Source of the DNA: Deltaproteobacteria bacterium
Lineage (GTDB): Bacteria; Myxococcota; Myxococcia; Myxococcales; Myxococcaceae
Length of the DNA: 7,146 nucleotides
NCBI GenBank assembly: GCA_016875515.1
Contig: VGRA01000131.1
Coordinates: 1-7,146 of the forward strand
Direction of reading: 5' to 3'
Within the stretch, counting starts at the first letter, position 1. The number at the start of each line of letters is the position of its first letter. This document shows positions 1 through 6,177 of the stretch, one piece after another. The translations under genes and the position numbers were made by a program. The notes beneath the pieces are model-generated. The model saw only the letters and a list, made by a program, of their open reading frames with translations, made no database searches and was not told the origin of the DNA.

Positions 1-1
1 C

Positions 2-2479
2 AACCCCAACGCCGCGGACTCGGACGGGGACGGGCTGCCGGACGGGCTGGAGGACAAGAACAAGAACGGCGTGCGCGAGCCCACGGAGACGGATCCCCGC
101 CACTGGGACACCGACTGTGACGGCCTGGTGGACGGCCCGGACAACGCGGGTCAGGGCTGGCCCGGAGAGGACAAGAACGGCAACGGGCTGGTGGACCCCG
201 GGGAGACCAGCCCCGTGCAGCCGGACACGGACGCGGACGGCATCCCGGACGGCACCGAGGTGGGAGTCACGGACAACCCCAACCCCGGCCACTGCCCCGG
301 CTTCACCCCGCTGCCGCCCGGCACCTCGCCGTGCGCTGCCGGCGCGGCCAACCCCGGCTGTGCGCTCGGGACCAACCCGCTGCAGCCGGACTCGGACGGA
401 GACGGCATCCCGGACGGCGCCGAGGACACGGACCAGGACGGCGTGCTGGACGTGGGGGAACTCAACCCCCGCAACGGCACGGACGGCACCGGCCCCGCCG
501 GGCAGGTGTGCACCGTGGCCAACCTGCGCCCCGTGCAGTTCAAGGAGACGGGGACGGCGGACGTGCAGGTGGCGGTGGGGACGGGCTACGCCCTGCAGGA
601 GATGTCGGTCAACGGGCAGGTGAAGGGGCTGGCCGGCGCGCACGCGGGGCAGGCGGTGGCCTTCCTCGCCTTCCGGATGCAGCCGCCCCCGGGCGCCAAC
701 CCCGCCGGAGACGAGGCGGCGGTGCGCGCCCTCATCGGCGGCGTGGCGGCGCTCAACAACAACACCACCACCCAGACCTTCACCACGTGGGACGGCGCCC
801 CGGCGCTGCAGGCCTTCTACGAGACGGACGGCAACGACACGGCGGTGGGCGTCTTCACCCGGGCCAACGCGCTCGCCAACGCGCTGGTGGGGCCGGGGGC
901 GGGGGTGCTGCCCCCCGGTGGGCCTGCAGGGCCGTTCAAGCTGCAGGTGCAGTACAGCCACCGCTCCGCCAACTCGCTGGCCGTGGTGCTGGCGCTGACG
1001 CCGCTGTCCAACTTCGTGGAACCGGCGCTCTTCACCGTGTCCGACACGGCGGGCGGCTCCGCGCTGGCCCAGTTCGGGGACGCCAACGCGGTGCAGTGCG
1101 AGACCTTCGTCCCGAAGGTAGCCAAGGTGGACTTCCTCTTTGTCGTGGACGACAGCTGCTCCATGACGGACTCGCAGGGGGCGCTCGCGCAGGCCGCCCA
1201 GGCCATGTCCGCCAAGCTGAACAACGCAACGCTCGACTACCGGATCGCCATGGTGACCACCAGCTACCCGGGCAACGGGCTGCGCGGCTTCGTGGACAGC
1301 AGCGGCATCCAGCAGTTCCAGGCCTGGCTGACGCAGGGCTCGGGGAACTGGGTGGGCATCAACGGCAGCGGCTCGGAGAAGTGCCTGCAGGCGGCGGCCA
1401 ACGCCGTCTCCGTGCTGTCCGCCCCGGGGGCAAACCCCGCCTTCCGGCCGGACGCGGAGGTGGTGGTCATCCTGCTGGGGGACGCGGACGACCAGACCAA
1501 CAACTGCCAGAGCACCAGCTGCGCCCCCACCTCCGCTCAGTTCTCCCAGGTCTTCAACAACGTGCCGGGCGCCTCCGTGTCCTCGTACACCAACCGGACC
1601 GGGAAGAAGATCCCCGTCCACGGCATCATCTGCCCCGTGGGGCAGACGTGTAACGGCGAGCCCAACAACAACCGCCACGGCCAGGTGGTGGCGGACACCG
1701 GCGGCATCCGCGGCGCCATCAACGACAACGCCTCCATCCAGAACGCCATGGGGCTCATCGTGGACGGCACCATTGGAGCGGTGGGATACAAGACGCTCAA
1801 GCCGCCCATTGGCGCCTCCATCAAGGTGGCCCTGGGCGCGGTGCAGAACCCCGGCGCGTGCAACGCCGCGGACCTGCCGCGCAGCCGCGTCAACGGCTTC
1901 GACTTCGACGGCATCAACCGCACGCTCAGCTTCTTCGGCGCGTGCAAGCCGGCCTCCGGCAGCGTGAGCGCCGCGGTCAGCTACCGGTACTGGATGGACA
2001 CCACGCCCAACCCGGATGGCAACCCGCCGCCCTGCTCGCAGGATCCCTTCTACGATCCCGCGGACCCGGACAAGTGCGCGGGCCGGCTCGCCTGCAACCA
2101 GGCGACGAACAGCTGCGAGTGCCCCACCGGCTGCGGCGGCGGCACCCCGCCCGCGGGCAAGGTCTGCAACAGCAACAAGTACGTCTGCGACTTCGTCTGC
2201 ACCCCGGACTGTGCCGGGGCCTGCTCGGGCTACCAGCAGTGTGACGTGTCCAGCTGCTCGTGCCAGTGCGTCCAGTCCGCCACCTGCGCCCCCGGCTACA
2301 GCTTCCAGTCAGGGGCCACCTGCGGCTGCGTGTGCGACACCGCGTCCCTGTCCTGTGCCCCTGCCTACCGGCCGGACGCCAACGCCTGCGCCTGCGTCTG
2401 CAAGTCCGACTGTGGCGGCTGCCCCACCGGGAAGACCTGCAACACCAGCACCTGCACCTGCGAGTCCGGCTTCAACTGA
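2..2479 (+). CDS. TSP3-repeat / VWA-domain / Cys-rich secreted-type protein (5' partial)
   Basis: The reading frame is open from the left edge, so the true start and any signal peptide lie outside the window. A GTG at 71 is an internal codon, because the calcium-repeat pattern is already present before it. Seen in order: Asp-rich thrombospondin type 3-like repeats (DSDGDG at about 17-34, DTDCDG near 107, DTDADG near 224, DSDGDG near 389); about 190 residues of unrecognised sequence (540-1110); a VWA domain (about 1124-1780) with a complete MIDAS motif DDSCS at 1148-1162 and a following VVVILLGDADD strand; a linker; then a tail from about 2035 with 28 cysteines in about 150 residues, EGF-like in spacing. 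Known: TSP3 repeats bind calcium, and VWA domains mediate metal-dependent adhesion. Inferred: a cell-surface or outer-membrane adhesion protein. Domain order recalls CglD-type gliding-motility lipoproteins of Myxococcus, but orthology cannot be shown here. The gene converges on dnaB. Confidence 0.88.
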   Translation, partial: NPNAADSDGDGLPDGLEDKNKNGVREPTETDPRHWDTDCDGLVDGPDNAGQGWPGEDKNGNGLVDPGETSPVQPDTDADGIPDGTEVGVTDNPNPGHCPGFTPLPPGTSPCAAGAANPGCALGTNPLQPDSDGDGIPDGAEDTDQDGVLDVGELNPRNGTDGTGPAGQVCTVANLRPVQFKETGTADVQVAVGTGYALQEMSVNGQVKGLAGAHAGQAVAFLAFRMQPPPGANPAGDEAAVRALIGGVAALNNNTTTQTFTTWDGAPALQAFYETDGNDTAVGVFTRANALANALVGPGAGVLPPGGPAGPFKLQVQYSHRSANSLAVVLALTPLSNFVEPALFTVSDTAGGSALAQFGDANAVQCETFVPKVAKVDFLFVVDDSCSMTDSQGALAQAAQAMSAKLNNATLDYRIAMVTTSYPGNGLRGFVDSSGIQQFQAWLTQGSGNWVGINGSGSEKCLQAAANAVSVLSAPGANPAFRPDAEVVVILLGDADDQTNNCQSTSCAPTSAQFSQVFNNVPGASVSSYTNRTGKKIPVHGIICPVGQTCNGEPNNNRHGQVVADTGGIRGAINDNASIQNAMGLIVDGTIGAVGYKTLKPPIGASIKVALGAVQNPGACNAADLPRSRVNGFDFDGINRTLSFFGACKPASGSVSAAVSYRYWMDTTPNPDGNPPPCSQDPFYDPADPDKCAGRLACNQATNSCECPTGCGGGTPPAGKVCNSNKYVCDFVCTPDCAGACSGYQQCDVSSCSCQCVQSATCAPGYSFQSGATCGCVCDTASLSCAPAYRPDANACACVCKSDCGGCPTGKTCNTSTCTCESGFN

Positions 2480-2481
2480 CC

Positions 2482-2495
2482 GCCCCGGGAGGGGC
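2482..2495. terminator. Small hairpin between convergent genes (weak terminator candidate)
   Basis: The 19-nt gap between the two convergent stop codons holds GCCCC-GGGA-GGGGC, a perfect 5-bp GC stem. Its tetraloop is of GNRA type when read on the plus strand. There is no T-run on either side, so it is at best a weak bidirectional terminator. A 5-bp GC stem can easily occur by chance in DNA this GC-rich. Confidence 0.3.
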
Positions 2496-2498
2496 CGC

Positions 2499-3887
2499 TC
2501 AGGGGTACTCCCGGTCGCTCCGGTTCTCGAACCGGGTGTACTGCCCCTGGAACAGCAGCGGGATGTCCCCGGTGGGGCCATTGCGCTGCTTGGCCACCAC
2601 CAGCTCCACCTCAAGGGGCAGCGAGCTGGAGGGGTCCGGCGCGCCGCCCCCCTCGCCGTCCTCCTTCTGCTCGCGGTGGATGAACATCACCACGTCCGCG
2701 TCCTGCTCGATGGCGCCCGACTCGCGCAGATCAGAGAGCATGGGCTTGCTGCCCTTGCGCTCCTCCACCTTACGGTTCAGCTGCGAGAGCGCCAGGATGG
2801 GCACGTCCAGCTCCTTGGCCAGCTGCTTGAGGCTGCGGCTGATCTCCGCAATCTCCAGCTGGCGGCTCTCCACCTTCCCCTTCTGGTGCATGAGCTGCAG
2901 GTAGTCGATGACGAGCAACCCCAGCTGCGAGTGCTTCTGCTTGAGCCGCCGCGCCTTGGCCCGCAGGTCAAAGGGGGACAGGCCGCCCGTGTCGTCAATG
3001 TAGAGCGGTGCGTTGAACAGCAGGTTGGCCACGTCCGAGAACTTCTCCTCGTCCCCCCGGCCCAGCCGCCCGCCGCGCAGCCGCTTCATGTCCACCCGCG
3101 CCTGGGACGCGAGCAAACGCATGAGCAGCTGGTCCGCCGGCATTTCCAGCGAGAAGATGCCCACTGCCCGGGGCGTCTGCTTATCCAGCGCAATGTTCAT
3201 GGCCATGTTCATGGCCAGGGATGTCTTTCCAATGCCGGGGCGCGCCGCGAGGATGATGAGTTCGCCCCCGTGGAAGCCGGTGAGCAGCTGGTCCAGCCCG
3301 ATGAAGCCGGTGGCCACCCCGGTGACGCCGGTGGTGTTGGCCTTCATCTTGTCCAGCAGGTCCAGCGTCCGGTTCATCAGCTCGGACACCGGGACCAGGT
3401 CTCCCTCGCGCTTCTTCTCCGCGATGACGAAGACCTTCCGCTCCGCCTCGTCCAGCAGCGCCGCGAGCTCCCCGGTGGAGGAGCTGGCCAGCTCCTGGAT
3501 CTCCCGCCCCACGTTGGCCAGGCGCCTGCGCACCGCCTGGTCCCGCACGATGCCGGCGTACTCATTGGCGTTGTGCGTGACCGGGACCTCCTGGTCCAGG
3601 GACATGAGGTAGGCGGGGCCGCCAATGGCGGCGAGCTTCCCCAGGACCTTCAGGCTCTCGGCGAGCGTGACGTGGTCCACCCGGGTGCCTACCTGGTCCA
3701 GCGACAGCATGGCCCGGAAGATCTCCCCGTGCGCGGACGAGCTGAAGTCGTCCGGCGTGACGGTGCGGGCAACGTCCGTCATCAGCTGGTTGTCGGTGAG
3801 GATGGCGCCCAGGACGGCGCGCTCGGCGGCGAGATCTTCGTGGAGACGCGCCGCGCCGGGGAAGTGGGAGAACTCGTTGGTGGCCAT
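2499..3887 (-). CDS. dnaB: Replicative DNA helicase DnaB
   Basis: This encodes 462 aa, close to the usual DnaB length. DnaB is the hexameric ATP-driven helicase that unwinds the replication fork 5' to 3' and recruits primase. The N-terminal DnaB domain lies at about residues 15-115, opening with the typical LHEDLAAERAVLGAIL. The RecA-like domain spans about 185-455. Walker A is ARPGIGKTS (215-223, Lys221), FSLEMP carries the likely catalytic Glu248, Walker B is LLVID (324-328, Asp328), and SQLNR follows at 368-372. The DLRESGAIEQDADVV segment (386-400) is a DnaB family signature. No intein interrupts it. The ATG at 3887 is the natural start for the family, but no Shine-Dalgarno sequence precedes it, unlike rplI, rpsR, rpsF and pth. 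It is last in the rpsF-rpsR-rplI-dnaB order, separated from rplI by 143 nt with a terminator-like hairpin, so it may have its own promoter. Confidence 0.98.
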   Translation of the reverse strand: MATNEFSHFPGAARLHEDLAAERAVLGAILTDNQLMTDVARTVTPDDFSSSAHGEIFRAMLSLDQVGTRVDHVTLAESLKVLGKLAAIGGPAYLMSLDQEVPVTHNANEYAGIVRDQAVRRRLANVGREIQELASSSTGELAALLDEAERKVFVIAEKKREGDLVPVSELMNRTLDLLDKMKANTTGVTGVATGFIGLDQLLTGFHGGELIILAARPGIGKTSLAMNMAMNIALDKQTPRAVGIFSLEMPADQLLMRLLASQARVDMKRLRGGRLGRGDEEKFSDVANLLFNAPLYIDDTGGLSPFDLRAKARRLKQKHSQLGLLVIDYLQLMHQKGKVESRQLEIAEISRSLKQLAKELDVPILALSQLNRKVEERKGSKPMLSDLRESGAIEQDADVVMFIHREQKEDGEGGGAPDPSSSLPLEVELVVAKQRNGPTGDIPLLFQGQYTRFENRSDREYP

Positions 3888-3944
3888 GGCAGGGAGCGCA
3901 GTGTAGCGGACCGGGCTGGCGCTGAGGCCTCGGCGAGGGGATGG

Positions 3945-4005
3945 AAAAGGGCCGGGGCCGCCTGCCGGGGGGCGCCCATGAGAGCGTCCGGCAGTGCGGC
4001 CCCGG
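3945..4005 (-). terminator. Long hairpin plus T-run between rplI and dnaB: intrinsic terminator or attenuator
   Basis: The arm at 3952-3968 (ccggggccgcctgccgg) pairs with 3988-4005 over all 17 bases, with one bulged T at 3995. The loop is 19 nt (3969-3987). On the minus strand, the direction of transcription, the stem is followed by CCC and then TTTT (3948-3945). It lies 26 nt after the rplI stop and 57 nt before the dnaB start. A partial terminator separating high ribosomal-protein expression from low helicase expression is the simplest reading. The T-run is short, so efficiency cannot be judged from sequence. Confidence 0.6.
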
Positions 4006-4030
4006 GGGAACTGCGGGGAGGCGGTGGGCC

Positions 4031-4474
4031 CTACTCGGCCACCACGTCCACCTTCACCTTGGCGATCACGTCGCGGTGCAGGCGGATCTCCACCTCGTAG
4101 CTGCCGAGCGCCTTGATGGGCTCGGGCAGGTGGATGGCGCGGCGGTCCACGCTCTGCTTCGCCGCGGCGAGTGCCTCGGCGATGTCCAGGGCGGTGACCG
4201 AGCCGAACAGCTTGTCCTGCTCGCCCACCTTGCGGGCGATCTTCACCGCCACGCCGGACAGCGACTTGGCGGCGGTGTCCGCCCCCGCCTTCAGCTTGGC
4301 CTGGCGGGCCGCGATGACGGCGCGCTCGTGCTCCAGCTGGCGCTTGTTCTGCTCGCTGGCGAGCACCGCCAGCTTGCGGGGCAGCAGGAAGTTGCGTCCG
4401 TAGCCGTCCTTCACGCTGACCAGCTCACCGCTCTTGCCCAGGTTGGCAACGTCCTCACGCAGGATGACTTGCAT
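4031..4474 (-). CDS. rplI: 50S ribosomal protein L9
   Basis: This encodes 147 aa, against about 149 in E. coli. L9 binds 23S rRNA near the L1 stalk base and reaches across the ribosome surface, affecting frame maintenance. The N-terminal rRNA-binding domain has the family signature in [19 protein letters not shown] (residues 13-31) followed by PRKLA. A long Lys/Ala/Glu helix (about 41-75) leads to the C-terminal domain, which ends in VDVVAE. The start is supported by AAAGGA (plus-strand 4483-4488), 8 nt upstream. It is third in the rpsF operon, 34 nt after the rpsR stop. Nothing looks broken. Confidence 0.97.
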   Translation of the reverse strand: MQVILREDVANLGKSGELVSVKDGYGRNFLLPRKLAVLASEQNKRQLEHERAVIAARQAKLKAGADTAAKSLSGVAVKIARKVGEQDKLFGSVTALDIAEALAAAKQSVDRRAIHLPEPIKALGSYEVEIRLHRDVIAKVKVDVVAE

Positions 4475-4508
4475 GGTGGTTGTCCTTTCGTGTCGTGCGG
4501 GCGGGCGG

Positions 4509-4904
4509 CTAGCCCATCACCACGGTGTAGGGGAGGAGGGCCAGGCCGCGGCTGCGCTTGACGGCCACGGCGACGGCGCGCTGGTGCTTGGCACAGTTGC
4601 CGGAGATGCGGCGGGGGATGATCTTGCCGCGCTCGGTGACGAAGTACTTCATCGTCGCCTGGTCCTTGAAGTCCACCTTGGCGGTCTTCTCGGCGCAGAA
4701 GCGGCAGACCTTCCTGCGGCCGAAGCCGCGGCCGCCGCGCTTGTCATCACCCTCGCCGTCGCCGCGGTCACCGCGGTCGCCACGGTCACCGCGGTCACCG
4801 CGGTCACCGCGGTCACCGCGGTCGCCGCCGCGGTCGCCGCCGCGGGAATCACGGGGGCCACCGCTGCGGAAGCCACCAGGGGAGGTACGGGTCTCAGTCG
4901 TCAT
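4509..4904 (-). CDS. rpsR: 30S ribosomal protein S18 with an RGD-repeat N-terminal extension
   Basis: This encodes 131 aa, against about 75 in E. coli. The excess is an N-terminal extension of about 60 residues. S18 binds the 16S rRNA platform as a heterodimer with S6. The core begins near residue 62 and is well conserved through [22 protein letters not shown] and the C-terminal LALLPY. Cys67 and Cys70 (CRFC) with Cys104 and His107 (CAKH) form a plausible zinc site, as in the C+ form of S18. The extension is Gly/Arg/Asp-rich: RGGD twice (21-28), then RGD seven times (29-49), then an acidic GEGDD. The whole 131-codon frame is intact, and a GAGGA ribosome-binding site lies 6 nt before the ATG at 4904, so the extension is probably translated. 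It is likely disordered, and its function is unknown. It sits 51 nt downstream of rpsF. Confidence 0.96.
   Translation of the reverse strand: MTTETRTSPGGFRSGGPRDSRGGDRGGDRGDRGDRGDRGDRGDRGDRGDGEGDDKRGGRGFGRRKVCRFCAEKTAKVDFKDQATMKYFVTERGKIIPRRISGNCAKHQRAVAVAVKRSRGLALLPYTVVMG
4758..4844 (-). repeat. In-frame 9-bp tandem repeat within rpsR
   Basis: There are seven 9-bp units of the form gtcRccRcg (4758-4820). Two 12-bp variants, gtcgccgccgcg, follow at 4821-4844. On the coding strand each 9-bp unit encodes one Arg-Gly-Asp step, and each 12-bp unit encodes RGGD. All changes keep the frame. Four consecutive units (4785-4820) are identical at DNA level, which points to recent slippage-type expansion. 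Copy number is expected to vary among close relatives. Confidence 0.93.
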
Positions 4905-4910
4905 GGAATT

Positions 4911-4915
4911 TCCTC
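4911..4915 (-). promoter_or_regulatory. Ribosome-binding site that fixes the long rpsR start
   Basis: On the minus strand GAGGA lies 6 nt (AATTCC) before the ATG at 4902-4904. I saw no other ATG between this start and the conserved S18 core. This argues that the extended S18 form is the one made. Confidence 0.7.
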
Positions 4916-4955
4916 GTTCGGGTCCGTTGAAGGGAAGGGACGGGTGAAGGCGGGA

Positions 4956-5426
4956 CTACACCTCCTCCGCGGCCTCCTCGTCCGGGGCGTCGCCGCCCAT
5001 GTCCTCGCCGCCTCGGAACTCGGGGCGCTCGGCGCCGCCCAGCGGGCGGTTGTCGTCCACGTCACCGGCGAGCTTCACGTCCTGCTCGACGGGACGGGTC
5101 TCGGGGTCCACGTCCTCGGCCAGCTTGATGGAGAGGAAGCGGGTGACCTCGTCGAGGTTGCGCAGGTTGCGCTCCACCTCGGCCACCAGCGGGCTTCCGC
5201 CCAAGTAGTGGGCGTGCACGTAGATGGCGCGGGGCTGCTTGGCCACCGGGTAGGTGGTCCGCTTCTTCCCCCAGATGGTGAACTTGAGGGCCTTGCCGCC
5301 CTCGCGGTTGATGATGCCGCGGACGCGCTCCTTGAGCTTGTCCACGTTGTCGTCGGTCAGCTCCGGCTTGACGAGGAAGACGGTCTCGTACTCGCGGAGC
5401 TGCTTCGCTGCCGTTGCTTCGGCCAT
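4956..5426 (-). CDS. rpsF: 30S ribosomal protein S6
   Basis: This encodes 156 aa, longer than most S6 proteins because of a C-terminal tail. S6 pairs with S18 on the 30S platform. The ferredoxin-like S6 fold covers about residues 11-105, from LREYETVFLVKPEL through KKRTTYPVAKQPRAIYVHAHY to LDEVTRFLSIKLAED. Residues 106-156 form an acidic, probably disordered tail ending DEEAAEEV. The frame stays open upstream to an ATG at 5555. I chose 5426 because the S6 fold begins about 10 residues after it, a purine-rich GAGGGGAGAG precedes it closely, and the upstream residues are Pro/Gly-rich non-S6 sequence. It is first in the rpsF-rpsR-rplI group and is preceded by a promoter and a structured leader. 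Confidence 0.97.
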   Translation of the reverse strand: MAEATAAKQLREYETVFLVKPELTDDNVDKLKERVRGIINREGGKALKFTIWGKKRTTYPVAKQPRAIYVHAHYLGGSPLVAEVERNLRNLDEVTRFLSIKLAEDVDPETRPVEQDVKLAGDVDDNRPLGGAERPEFRGGEDMGGDAPDEEAAEEV

Positions 5427-5582
5427 GTGTTCTCTCCCCTCGGGTTGTTGCCCCCCGGGCGGGCCGGGGAGCGGGGAAACGGGCCAGCGCCCGAGAGAAG
5501 GGCATCCGGTCCGGGGATGGGAAGAACAGGCGCGCCCACCACCGTCGCGCTTCACGGGATGTGAAAAGAACGGGTCCAGCGG
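5427..5582 (-). promoter_or_regulatory. Structured rpsF mRNA leader (candidate translational control region)
   Basis: The leader is about 155 nt from the inferred transcript start to the rpsF ATG. On the minus strand, hairpin A is GCCC-UUCUCUC-GGGC (5503-5489). Hairpin B, CGGGC-GCUG-GCCCG (5493-5480), shares bases with A, so only one can form. Hairpin C is CCCCGG-CCCGC-CCGGGG (5469-5453). The ribosome-binding region GAGGGGAGAGAAC follows. The 7-nt loop of hairpin A is perfectly complementary to GAGAGAA (5436-5430), and CUCCCC (5471-5466) is complementary to GGGGAG (5439-5434). Known: many bacteria carry a leader RNA motif bound by S6:S18 that represses this operon. I could not match its detailed consensus here, so regulation is an inference. 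Confidence 0.4.
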
Positions 5583-5588
5583 CCGGGG

Positions 5589-5617
5589 CTTCTAGGGACA
5601 TTCCCCCGGGGCGTCAA
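5589..5617 (-). promoter_or_regulatory. Sigma70-like promoter for rpsF-rpsR-rplI
   Basis: On the minus strand TTGACG (5617-5612) matches the -35 consensus at 5 of 6 positions. After a 17-nt spacer, TAGAAG (5594-5589) matches the -10 at 4 of 6. Transcription would start near 5582. The spacing is optimal, and the site lies upstream of the first gene of a ribosomal operon. Such a hexamer pair is uncommon by chance in DNA this GC-rich. Confidence 0.68.
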
Positions 5618-5625
5618 GTCTGGTC

Positions 5626-5652
5626 GCCCGGGCCGGTATTCCGGCCCCGGGC
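5626..5652. terminator. GC-rich hairpin just upstream of the rpsF promoter
   Basis: The arm 5626-5636 pairs with 5641-5652 around a TATT loop: 4 bp, a one-base bulge, then 7 bp, all G-C. On the minus strand it ends 8 nt before the rpsF -35 box, a natural place for a terminator of upstream pth transcription. There is no T-run after it on either strand. It could be a Rho-aided end, an RNA-processing site, or only a structural feature. Confidence 0.35.
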
Positions 5653-5995
5653 GCGTGACGGCGTTGCTGTCGCCGCGGGCTCCCGCAAGGAGGCTCAATG
5701 CCGTCTCCATGAACGGCAATGTCCTACGGTACCAGATGGAGAGCGTGCGCTCCCAGACCGTGCCCCGCGGGTGGAGGTGGGCGAGGACGGCCGGCCGGCG
5801 GCTGGACCGTCACGGAGACCCGCCTTGTCTCCCGGGTGCTCGTCGCGCGCTGGGTCTCGCCCAGGAGGGGGACGGCGCGCGGACCACGGACAGACCGCAC
5901 GTTCCCGGCGTGCGGGTTGGACCGTTCTTCGCCTTCGAGCGCGGGGATGCCTTAGCCTGGTACGCGGCCATGCCTGGGTGGGCCCGCCCATCCCC
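5653..5995. other. About 340-bp stretch with no supported gene
   Basis: Several frames are open, as expected at this GC content, but none gives a recognisable protein or consistent codon pattern. One plus-strand feature resembles a gene start: AAGGAGG (5687-5693) 4 nt before an ATG at 5698. That frame stops after four codons. A second ATG at 5709 is in the long open frame that later runs through the reversed IS remnant. This may be the decayed start of a lost plus-strand gene, or chance. Confidence 0.5.
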
Positions 5996-6106
5996 TCAGC
6001 ACCAAGCGCGGACGGCGTATTTCTTGGCGACCTCCGGGACCGTGCTGCTGTCGGCCTCGCGGAGGATCTTCACCATCTGCTCTTCCGTGAACCTGCTTTT
6101 CCTCAT
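5996..6106 (-). pseudogene. Truncated IS3-family transposase OrfA (N-terminus)
   Basis: This is a 36-codon frame starting MRKSRFTEEQMVKILREAD, followed by EVAKKYAV. That is the typical opening of IS3-family OrfA, where a helix-turn-helix binds the element ends and orfB (DDE integrase) follows by frameshifting. Full OrfA is around 90-110 aa. Here the similarity ends after about 31-32 residues, just where a segment like GVSEQTIYRW would be expected, and the frame stops at 5996-5998. It has no catalytic part and cannot transpose on its own. It is too short for a standard ORF length cutoff. Confidence 0.8.
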
Positions 6107-6177
6107 GCTGCCCTCCGTGAAGGCCGGAGGGGCATCGTCTCACGTCTCAACTGGTCCGAAATTCTCCGGGCAGGTCA
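5996..6177 (-). mobile_element. Remnant of an IS3-family insertion sequence (left end only)
   Basis: The right border of this remnant reads TGACCTGCCC inward on the minus strand from 6177. This is consistent with an IS3-family left terminus, since these elements begin with TG. About 70 nt inside it, orfA begins at 6106 after a GGAGGG ribosome-binding site. The element breaks off within the first part of orfA, at about 6011-5996. The rest of orfA, all of orfB and the right terminus are absent. The exact break cannot be placed without an intact relative. Confidence 0.72.

Noticed and set aside
331..1653. 440-codon plus-strand frame inside the VWA-protein gene
   Set aside because: It is an out-of-frame Arg/Gly/Ala-rich shadow. 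The other frame carries the TSP3 and VWA motifs.
2016..4100. 694-codon open frame on the plus strand opposite dnaB
   Set aside because: It is antisense to a clear DnaB, has no recognisable domain and is Arg/Pro/Leu-rich as expected from GC-rich shadow frames. It also begins inside the VWA-protein gene.
4758..4844. CRISPR-like repeat array
   Set aside because: Units are 9-12 bp, directly adjacent without spacers and in frame within rpsR. They are coding microsatellites.
5427..5555. Longer rpsF start at 5555
   Set aside because: The 43 added residues are not S6-like. They would cover the leader hairpins, and the ATG at 5426 has a good ribosome-binding site and fits the family start.
4434..5564. 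376-codon open frame on the plus strand opposite rpsR and rpsF
   Set aside because: It is antisense to two conserved ribosomal genes. Its AVTAVTAV stretch is only the reverse of the RGD-coding repeat.
5952..6143. 63-codon minus-strand frame overlapping the IS remnant
   Set aside because: The neighbouring frame from 6106 gives the recognisable OrfA N-terminus, so this one is a shadow.
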